DNA of 7,439 nt from Bacteroidales bacterium (GTDB taxonomy: Bacteria > Bacteroidota > Bacteroidia > Bacteroidales > VadinHA17), in NCBI GenBank assembly GCA_015486475.1, contig WFRO01000330.1, positions 1-7,439 of the forward strand. Direction: 5' to 3'. How positions within the stretch are numbered: position 1 is the stretch's first letter; every line of letters begins with the position of its first letter. This document shows, piece by piece, positions 1 through 6,000 of the stretch. The position numbers and the translations under genes were made by a program. The notes under the pieces are model-generated. The model worked only from the letters and a program-made list of their open reading frames with translations. It was not told the origin of the DNA and made no database searches.

Positions 1-1
1 G

Positions 2-2581
2 AACACGGGTGCCAGCCGGGCTTTTCATGACCTGGTATCACACTACAACATCCTTTTCAATGCCCGTATGGCCTATAAGTCGGGCATACAGCAGGCATGG
101 AAGCAGTACAAGCCGGATTTCAACAGGACCCTGCCCGTCTTCCCCATTGAAAGCGAGGAGATGGCGGGAGCCGTGGCTTCCAGCATGGACCGTGTGGTCA
201 AAAAAACCTCCAAGCTGATCACCTACCATTCGATCACGGCCAAGCCCAAGAAACCTTCCCATCCCACAGACAAGGACAAGGCCTTTTACAGTCTACCGGA
301 GTACAACAAATGGGTGGATGACAGCTACCTGCTGATGGGCAAGGCACAGTATATGCAGAATGATCTTGAATCGGCAGCGATCACCTTCAATTATATCCTC
401 AACCGTTTTCCCGATAAGGAAATTGTGTCGGCGGCCCGTATCTGGCTGATGAAGACCTATGACCGTCAGAAGAACTTCCGCAATGCCGAAATGGTACTTT
501 CAGAGCTGAAAAAACAGGAGGCAGAGGAAGGCATCCCGGAGGATCTGCTCCAGGAATATCATGCGGCCCTGGGGAACCATTATATGCTGAAGAACCGTCC
601 CGATCTGGCCATTCCCGTGCTGGAGAAGACATATATGGAGAGCAAAAAGAAAAGGGACCGGGCCCATCTGGCTTTTCTGTTGGGGCAGTTGTATGAGGAA
701 GAAGGGAATGAAGCTACGGCCGTGAAGTACTTTAAGGAGGTGCTGCACAATAATCCCATCTATGATATGCGGTTTACGGCGCAGGTAAGGATCGCCCAGA
801 ACTCGGGGCTGGCCGAGGCCGATCTGAAAGAGATCAAAAAGACGCTGCGCAAGCTGCTGCGGGATGACAAGAACAAGGAATACCACGATCAGATCTATTT
901 TGCCTACGGGAGGGTTTCCCTGCGGGAGGGCAAGGAGGATGAGGCCATCGATTATTTTCTCAAATCGGCCCATGCGTCGGTGTCGAACAACACGCAGAAA
1001 GGTCTTTCCTATCTCACCACGGCCGAGCTCTATTTTGCCCGGGATGATTACAAACATGCCCAGATGTATTATGACAGTGCGGTAGCTTTCCTGCCCGGGG
1101 ATTATCCCGGTTTTACGGCATATCAGGATACGAGCAAGAGCCTGAACCGGCTGATCCGTTATACCGATGAGGTGGAGTTGCAGGACAGTCTGCAGCGGCT
1201 GGCAGCCATGCCCAAAGAAGAAAGGCTGAAGGTCATTGACCGCATCATCCGGCAGGAAGAGGAGAGAGAGCGGAAAGCTGCCGAGGCCAGGATGGTACAA
1301 CCCTATTCCCAGGGGCAGGCCCTGGAGAACAAGCAACGGTATATGGGAGAGATCGGCCGCGGCGGCAAATGGTATTTTTACAATCCCACGGCCCTGGCTT
1401 TCGGACGGGAGGAGTTCCGAAAACAGTGGGGTAACCGTAAGCTGGAGGACAACTGGCGGCGCAGCAACAGGGAGACCATGTCGTTCAATGCCACCTCTCA
1501 GGACTCGGTGGCCCTGGAGACGACCACCCAACAGACCCAAGCGACCAACAAGAAAAGCCGCAGTTATTATCTGCGGCAGATACCGCTCACCGACTCATTG
1601 ATGGCCGTTTCCAATGAGAAAAGGCAGGAGGGGTTGTTCGAATCGGCACTGATCTTTGAATCTGACCTGCATGACCACGCGCGTGCCATAGAGAACCTGG
1701 AGACCCTGGTGCATGATTATCCCGACAGTAAATATCTGTTGTCAGCTTTCTATAATCTGTACAAGATCTACACCGAGACCGGCAAGACAGCCCTGGCATC
1801 GAAGTATAAAGCGATGATCATCGGCCGTTTTCCGGAGAGTGAGGAAGCGAAGATCCTGCAGGACCCCGAATATTACAAAAAGATCAATGAGCAGAGGATG
1901 AAGGAGGAAAAACAATATGAGAAGGTCTTTACCCTGTTCAATGACGGGCAGTATGCAGAAGTGGTCCGCCTGACAGATTCGCTTCTGCAGAAAGGGAACC
2001 TGAACGGTCTGAAGGACAAGTATCTGTTGATGCGTGCCATCGCCATTGGGAAGATCACCACTCCCAAGAAAATGAAGCAGGAACTCCAGGCCGTGGCCGA
2101 CTCTGCGACAGACCAGCAGGTGGTGACCCGCGCCCGGGAGCTGATCTCTCTGCTGACAGAAGAGCATCCCGTACTGAAAAAAGAGGAGCTGGAGCAGGTG
2201 GCCCGGGTCAATTTCAAGTTCCATCCCGAGGAGGATCAGTTCCTGGTGTTGCTGGCACCGAAGGGGAAGGCCGATGTCAATCAGTTAAAGTTCGAGATTT
2301 TCAATTTCAATACTGATAAGTATCCGCAGCAGGACTTTACCGTTACGGTGAACAAAGATGCTCTGAAAGATTTTGATCTGGTGATCGTCAAACCCCTGGG
2401 TGATCTGCAGAAAGCCCGGGAATACGAGGTGGCGTTCAATACTTATCCTGCCTTGCTGGATCTTATGAAAACGAGTGGCATTGAGGCTTATCTGTTCACA
2501 CAGGAGAATTTTGATGAATTTCTCCGGAACAAGTCGGTCGAAGCCTATCGTATTTTCTACAAAAAATATTATCTTAGGTAG
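2..2581 (+). CDS. porW: T9SS TPR lipoprotein PorW/SprE, 5'-truncated by window edge
   Basis: Family role: PorW (SprE in gliding Flavobacteriia) is a TPR-containing outer-membrane-associated lipoprotein needed for type IX secretion. What is seen: the frame is open to the left edge. The residues before the first ATG (nt 68) read NTGASRAFHDLVSHYNILFN, which resembles the conserved region just after the lipobox in this family, so that ATG is internal. Probably only the signal peptide, lipobox Cys and a few residues are missing. The 859 visible residues show a first helical TPR-like array (about 95-370), a charged coiled-coil-like stretch (about 398-446), the motif WYFYNPTALAFG followed by WGNRKLEDNWRR (about 457-487), a Gln/Thr-rich linker (about 500-520), a second TPR-like array (about 531-723), and a conserved-looking C-terminal domain (about 738-859) ending KKYYLR before TAG. 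Family length is roughly 600-900 residues. Recognition is from memory of the family, without alignment. The lipoprotein nature is inferred, since the N-terminus lies outside the window. Confidence 0.87.
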   Translation, partial: NTGASRAFHDLVSHYNILFNARMAYKSGIQQAWKQYKPDFNRTLPVFPIESEEMAGAVASSMDRVVKKTSKLITYHSITAKPKKPSHPTDKDKAFYSLPEYNKWVDDSYLLMGKAQYMQNDLESAAITFNYILNRFPDKEIVSAARIWLMKTYDRQKNFRNAEMVLSELKKQEAEEGIPEDLLQEYHAALGNHYMLKNRPDLAIPVLEKTYMESKKKRDRAHLAFLLGQLYEEEGNEATAVKYFKEVLHNNPIYDMRFTAQVRIAQNSGLAEADLKEIKKTLRKLLRDDKNKEYHDQIYFAYGRVSLREGKEDEAIDYFLKSAHASVSNNTQKGLSYLTTAELYFARDDYKHAQMYYDSAVAFLPGDYPGFTAYQDTSKSLNRLIRYTDEVELQDSLQRLAAMPKEERLKVIDRIIRQEEERERKAAEARMVQPYSQGQALENKQRYMGEIGRGGKWYFYNPTALAFGREEFRKQWGNRKLEDNWRRSNRETMSFNATSQDSVALETTTQQTQATNKKSRSYYLRQIPLTDSLMAVSNEKRQEGLFESALIFESDLHDHARAIENLETLVHDYPDSKYLLSAFYNLYKIYTETGKTALASKYKAMIIGRFPESEEAKILQDPEYYKKINEQRMKEEKQYEKVFTLFNDGQYAEVVRLTDSLLQKGNLNGLKDKYLLMRAIAIGKITTPKKMKQELQAVADSATDQQVVTRARELISLLTEEHPVLKKEELEQVARVNFKFHPEEDQFLVLLAPKGKADVNQLKFEIFNFNTDKYPQQDFTVTVNKDALKDFDLVIVKPLGDLQKAREYEVAFNTYPALLDLMKTSGIEAYLFTQENFDEFLRNKSVEAYRIFYKKYYLR

Positions 2582-2586
2582 CTTTT

Positions 2587-2618
2587 AACAGGGAAGGCCG
2601 CTCCGGAGGATGCCTGTT
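2587..2618 (+). repeat. Imperfect stem-loop in porW-porX spacer
   Basis: AACAGG (2587-2592) is the exact reverse complement of CCTGTT (2613-2618). The 20-base loop contains the perfect palindrome CTCCGGAG (2601-2608), so a nested hairpin could form just after the porW stop. No T-run follows, so it does not look like an intrinsic terminator. It could be an mRNA processing or stability element, or chance. The rest of the 101-base spacer has no recognisable TAnnTTTG promoter. Confidence 0.25.
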
Positions 2619-2670
2619 CTCTATACGGGGACACGGGTGTGTGGTGTTACAGGGCGGCGTGAGCACAGAA

Positions 2671-2680
2671 GAAGGGAAAG
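2671..2680 (+). promoter_or_regulatory. Purine-rich ribosome binding region that decides the porX start
   Basis: GAAGGGAAAG lies 2 bases before the ATG at 2683. The AAGGG core is 6 bases from that ATG. The frame continues upstream to a GTG at 2641, but the 14 extra residues (VLQGGVSTEEGKD) do not belong to a receiver domain. Both facts favour ATG 2683. Confidence 0.5.
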
Positions 2681-2682
2681 AT

Positions 2683-4239
2683 ATGAAGAATGTAAGGATC
2701 TTATGGGTAGATGATGAGATAGACCTGCTGCATGCGCAGATCCTTTTCCTGCGGGAGAAGGGGTATGAGGTGCAGACGGAGACCAACGGGGTGGATGCTT
2801 TGGCGCGTGTGAAAGAGGAGGTGTTCGATGTGGTGTTCATCGACGAGCAGATGCCCGGGCTGAGCGGTCTGGAGACGCTTCTGCAGATCAAGGAGATCGC
2901 TCCTGCCCTGCCGGTGGTGATGATCACCAAGAGTGAAGAGGAAGACCTGATGGAGCAGGCGATCGGTTCGAAGATCGCCGATTACCTGATCAAACCGGTG
3001 CGCCCGCAGCAGCTGTTACTGACGCTCAAGAAGCTTACCGAGAAGAACCGTATCCGGGAAGAACACTCGGTATCGCGTTACCAGGACGAGTTCATGGAGC
3101 TTTCCCGGCGCATAGCCACGGCCGGCGATTTTGATACGTGGGCGGACATCTACCGGAGGCTGATCTACTGGGATATGGAGCTGAAAGAATCTGTCGCCGG
3201 CGGGATGGCGGAGGTGCTGGAAAACCAGCGGCGCGAGGCGGAGAGCGGGTTCAGCCGGTTTGTGATGCGGCACTATGTCCCCTGGCTCTCCGGGAAGGAG
3301 GAGCCTCCCGTATTATCCCCGGCGGTCTTCGGCAAATGGGTCTTCCCCCGGGTAAAAAAGGGTGAAAAGACGGTGGTGATCGTCGTGGACAACCTCCGGT
3401 ATGACCAGTGGCAGGTGCTGTACCATATGATCGGTGATTTCTTTCTCCTGGAACAGGAGGAGATCTTTTCCAGCATCCTGCCCACCGTGACACAATATGC
3501 CCGTAACGCCATGTTCGCCGGACTGATGCCCCTGGAGATACACCGGAGGTATCCGCAATACTGGCGTTTTGACGAAGAGGAGGGCAACAAGAACGAGTTT
3601 GAGGAGCAACTGTTCGCCGCACAGGTGCAGCGCCTCATCCCGGGGATACGCTTTGCTTACCGGAAAATACTGCACCAGCGGGAAGGGAAAAAGATCCTCA
3701 CAGACCTGAACAATCTCCTGCAGAACGACCTGGTCGTGCTTGTGTACAACTTCATAGACATGCTCTCCCATGCGCGTACGGAGATGGACATCATCCGGGA
3801 ACTGGCCCGGGACGAGAAAGCCTTCCGTGCGCTGGCGGGCACCTGGTTCGAGCATTCTTATATGTATTCCCTGATCCGGTTCCTGGCGGACAAAGAGATC
3901 ACACTCTGTATCACCACCGACCATGGCAGTATCGACGTGGAGACGCCCGTAAAGGTCATCGGCGACAGGGATACCTCCACCAACCTGCGCTACAAGCTGG
4001 GACGTAACCTCAACTACAACCCCAAAGAGGTATTTGCCATCCGGCAGCCTGATGAGGTGCAGCTGCCCAAGGACCATATCACTTCCACCTTTGTTTTTGC
4101 GAGGGAAAAACAATATCTGGTTTATCCGAAAAACCTGAATTATTACAGCCGTTATTACAAAGGGACCTTTCAGCATGGGGGTATATCGCTGGAGGAGATG
4201 ATGATCCCCTTTGCTGTTCTACAGCCCAGGAAGAAATGA
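2683..4239 (+). CDS. porX: PorX: T9SS response regulator with PglZ phosphatase-like domain
   Basis: Family role: PorX is the response regulator partnered with the histidine kinase PorY. It controls T9SS genes with the sigma factor SigP, and its PglZ domain has been reported to act as a zinc-dependent phosphodiesterase on oligonucleotides. What is seen: 518 residues, a usual length for PorX. Residues 4-120 form a receiver domain with acidic pair D10/D11, phospho-acceptor D54 (FIDEQMPG), T82 and K104-P105. A helical linker (about 121-215) follows. The PglZ domain then carries the alkaline-phosphatase-superfamily metal ligands: D236 (VVDNLRYDQW), T268/T270 (LPTVTQYARNA), D359 and H363 (FIDMLSHART), D413-H414 (TTDHGS) and H498 (FQHGGIS). 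No key residue appears lost. There is no DNA-binding domain, signal peptide or membrane segment, so it should be cytoplasmic. The start is ATG 2683, not GTG 2641 (see the ribosome binding region). The end overlaps tsaE by 4 bases. PglZ domains also occur in phage defence (BREX), but the receiver fusion and the T9SS neighbour make PorX the better call. Confidence 0.94.
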   Translation: MKNVRILWVDDEIDLLHAQILFLREKGYEVQTETNGVDALARVKEEVFDVVFIDEQMPGLSGLETLLQIKEIAPALPVVMITKSEEEDLMEQAIGSKIADYLIKPVRPQQLLLTLKKLTEKNRIREEHSVSRYQDEFMELSRRIATAGDFDTWADIYRRLIYWDMELKESVAGGMAEVLENQRREAESGFSRFVMRHYVPWLSGKEEPPVLSPAVFGKWVFPRVKKGEKTVVIVVDNLRYDQWQVLYHMIGDFFLLEQEEIFSSILPTVTQYARNAMFAGLMPLEIHRRYPQYWRFDEEEGNKNEFEEQLFAAQVQRLIPGIRFAYRKILHQREGKKILTDLNNLLQNDLVVLVYNFIDMLSHARTEMDIIRELARDEKAFRALAGTWFEHSYMYSLIRFLADKEITLCITTDHGSIDVETPVKVIGDRDTSTNLRYKLGRNLNYNPKEVFAIRQPDEVQLPKDHITSTFVFAREKQYLVYPKNLNYYSRYYKGTFQHGGISLEEMMIPFAVLQPRKK

Positions 4240-4679
4240 AAGGAGAGCGAAGTTACCCGGTAGCGGAAGAACAGGCCCTGGAAGAGGTGGCCCGCGATAT
4301 CCTGCAGCGTTATGCAGGGAAAAAGATCTTTCTTTTTTACGGGGAACTGGGGGCCGGAAAAACCACCTTTATCAAACAGTTCTGCCATCTGCTGGGAGTG
4401 ACGGATACGGTGCAGAGCCCAACCTTTTCGATCGTCAATGAATACCGTACGGACGAGGGAGACCTGGTGTACCACATGGACCTCTATCGCATGGAGAGCA
4501 CCCGTGAAATACAGGATATCGGTCTGGAGGAGTATCTTTACAGCGGCCGGTACTGTTTGATTGAATGGCCGGAAAAAATGGGATATGTCCCGGAGGATGC
4601 CGTGATCGTCAGGATCCGTGTCCTTTCTGGTGACGAGCGGGTGATCGTCGTGATGACGGGAGAGGAGACGGCTGTTTGA
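4236..4679 (+). CDS. tsaE: TsaE, ATPase for tRNA threonylcarbamoyladenosine (t6A37)
   Basis: Family role: TsaE is a small cytoplasmic P-loop ATPase that works with TsaB and TsaD to attach threonylcarbamoyl to A37 of ANN-decoding tRNAs. It is required for t6A formation in bacteria. What is seen: 147 residues, within the usual 140-160. The Walker A motif is GELGAGKT at 36-43. The family motifs follow in order: SPTFSIVNEY (61-70), HMDLYR (80-85) and LIEWPE (108-113). The start ATG at 4236 overlaps the porX stop as ATGA, with an AGGA ribosome-binding-like sequence at 4228-4231 inside the porX end. This suggests translational coupling to porX. No frameshift or missing motif is seen. The ORF ends with TGA 68 bases before ald. 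Confidence 0.95.
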   Translation: MKGERSYPVAEEQALEEVARDILQRYAGKKIFLFYGELGAGKTTFIKQFCHLLGVTDTVQSPTFSIVNEYRTDEGDLVYHMDLYRMESTREIQDIGLEEYLYSGRYCLIEWPEKMGYVPEDAVIVRIRVLSGDERVIVVMTGEETAV

Positions 4680-4737
4680 AAATAACAGGGAAAGCAGTAA
4701 ATTAGTGATCTGAAAAATGTCAAAAGAAAGTAATTCC

Positions 4738-4742
4738 GGAGG
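4738..4742 (+). promoter_or_regulatory. Strong Shine-Dalgarno site for ald
   Basis: GGAGG stands 5 bases before the ATG at 4748. A full Shine-Dalgarno match stands out here because Bacteroidota genes often lack one; the last gene of this window has none. It supports ATG 4748 as the start, so the N-terminal extension of the protein is translated. Confidence 0.7.
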
Positions 4743-4747
4743 TCATT

Positions 4748-5971
4748 ATGGAAGAGACCAATAACGGTATTCGTTTTTCACTGAGCAAGGAGAGCCTCCT
4801 GCCCAAGGAGGAGGTCCTGGAGACGACACTTAAAAGGAGATCGCTCTCTATCGGTATCCCGCGGGAGGCGGATCCTTATGAGAACAGGGTATCGCTCACC
4901 CCCGAGGCTGTGGAGATCCTGGCCAACGAGGGGCATCAGGTGATCCTGGAGCACAATGCAGGGAAACAGGCCAGCTACAGCGATCATGATTACAGTGAGT
5001 GCGGGGCGATGATCGTGGATACGGTGAAAGAGGTGTTGCAGGCCGACCTGGTGCTGAAAGTCTCTCCGCTCACATTTGAGGAAGCCTCGATGCTGAAGGG
5101 AGGGCAGACGATCATCTCCTCCCTGCATCTTACCAATCATACGGAGAAATATATCCGGAAGCTGATGCAGAAGAAGGTGACGGCGGTGGCTTTTGAGAAC
5201 ATCCGGGACAAGTTCGAGCATTATCCTGTGGTGCGGTCGATGAGTGAGATCGCCGGGATCGCTTCCATTCTCATTGCCGGGGAGTACATGAGCAATGTGC
5301 ACAAAGGCAAGGGAGTGTTACTGGGAGGGGTTTCCGGCATCAATCCGGCGGAGGTGGTGATCCTGGGGGCCGGTACGGCAGCCGAGTATGCGGCCCGGGC
5401 GGCACTGGGACTGGGAGCGGTAGTGAAGGTGTTCGATAATTCGGTCTATAAGCTCAAGCGGCTGCAGACCTACCTGGGGCAGCGCATCCAGACCTCTGTC
5501 TTTCATCCCCGCGTGCTCACCAACGCCCTGCAGTCGGCGGATGTGGTCATCGGCGCCGTGCATCTCACAGGGGCGGAGAAAAAACGTTATCTCATCACCG
5601 AAGAGATGGTGAAAAAAATGAAGAACGGCGCCGTGATCGTGGATATCAGCATTGATCAGGGAGGATGTGTGGAGACTTCCGAGTGCCGCGACCATGGCAA
5701 TCCCGTGTACACACGCCACGGGGTGATCCACTACTGCGTGGCGAACATACCGTCGCGTGTGGCGCGTACCGCCTCCATTGCCCTGAGCAATGTGTTCACT
5801 CCTATACTCACGGACATCGGAGATGCCGGCGGGATAGAGAACAGGTTGCGGGAAGATCCCGGTCTGCGCAAAGGGGTGTACCTCTTCAAGGGCATCCTGA
5901 CCAACGCCGTGATCGGCAAGCGGTTCGGCATCCTCTCGAAAGACCTTGATCTGTTGCTGGCAGCTTTTTAA
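4748..5971 (+). CDS. ald: Alanine dehydrogenase, Bacteroidetes-type with N-terminal extension
   Basis: Family role: NAD-dependent interconversion of L-alanine and pyruvate plus ammonia, in the cytoplasm. It belongs to the Ald/PNT family shared with the alpha subunit of transhydrogenase. What is seen: 407 residues against about 370 for classical Ald. The excess is mostly about 32 N-terminal residues before the core begins at LSIGIPRE. The expected active-site positions are present: R47 (ENRVSLTP), K104 (LVLKV), H127 (SSLHL) and D303 (VDISIDQGGC). The Rossmann loop is GAGTAAEYAARAALGLGA, starting at residue 207. Its third glycine (classical GAGTAG) is alanine. HYCVANIPSRVARTAS matches the classical HYCVAN-P motif. 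The start is set by the GGAGG at 4738. The divergent loop and extension match, as far as I recall, the subfamily found next to tsaE in many Bacteroidetes. Alternatives are a PntA-like protein or lysine/saccharopine dehydrogenase-like relative; the IDQGGC motif favours Ald. Confidence 0.9.
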   Translation: MEETNNGIRFSLSKESLLPKEEVLETTLKRRSLSIGIPREADPYENRVSLTPEAVEILANEGHQVILEHNAGKQASYSDHDYSECGAMIVDTVKEVLQADLVLKVSPLTFEEASMLKGGQTIISSLHLTNHTEKYIRKLMQKKVTAVAFENIRDKFEHYPVVRSMSEIAGIASILIAGEYMSNVHKGKGVLLGGVSGINPAEVVILGAGTAAEYAARAALGLGAVVKVFDNSVYKLKRLQTYLGQRIQTSVFHPRVLTNALQSADVVIGAVHLTGAEKKRYLITEEMVKKMKNGAVIVDISIDQGGCVETSECRDHGNPVYTRHGVIHYCVANIPSRVARTASIALSNVFTPILTDIGDAGGIENRLREDPGLRKGVYLFKGILTNAVIGKRFGILSKDLDLLLAAF

Positions 5972-5980
5972 TTACCTAAC

Positions 5981-5993
5981 ATGTATAATACAT
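5981..5993. repeat. Small palindrome in the ald-kdtA gap
   Basis: ATGTAT-A-ATACAT is a perfect 6+6 inverted repeat with a one-base centre, filling half of the 26-base gap between the ald stop and the kdtA start. The ATG at 5981 is not in the kdtA frame. An in-frame stop at 5986-5988 shows that kdtA cannot begin farther upstream. It may be a protein-binding site, a weak RNA element or chance. Confidence 0.3.
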
Positions 5994-6000
5994 AGCATTG

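Noticed and set aside
500..1540. Long open frame of 346 codons on the minus strand opposite porW
   Set aside because: It lies wholly inside porW, which shows family motifs. Its translation is rich in Leu, Gly, Pro, Ile and His without domains, as expected for an antisense shadow of a GC-rich gene.
2641..2682. GTG start for porX 14 codons upstream
   Set aside because: The extra residues do not belong to a receiver domain, and the ATG at 2683 has a purine-rich binding region and gives the usual family start.
3313..4176. Minus-strand open frame of 287 codons opposite porX
   Set aside because: It is antisense to the PglZ domain, whose catalytic motifs are intact on the + strand. No recognisable motif or start signal is seen on the minus strand.
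3361..4239. PglZ domain as a sign of a BREX phage defence island
   Set aside because: The domain is fused to a receiver and sits beside porW. No brx, methylase or helicase gene is present, so it is PorX.
2603..4601. Twelve-base match CCGGAGGATGCC at 2603-2614 and 4590-4601
   Set aside because: One copy is inside tsaE coding sequence, and a 12-base match in 7.4 kb is expected about once by chance.
4717..4764. Short frame of 15 codons (MSKESNSGGHYGRDQ) ending inside ald
   Set aside because: It has no ribosome binding site, is very short and lies out of frame with ald. The GGAGG inside it serves ald. A leader-peptide role is possible but nothing supports it.
5993..6000. TAGCATTG as a possible -7 promoter element before kdtA
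   Set aside because: It differs from TAnnTTTG by one base, overlaps the likely start codon and has no clear -33 box.
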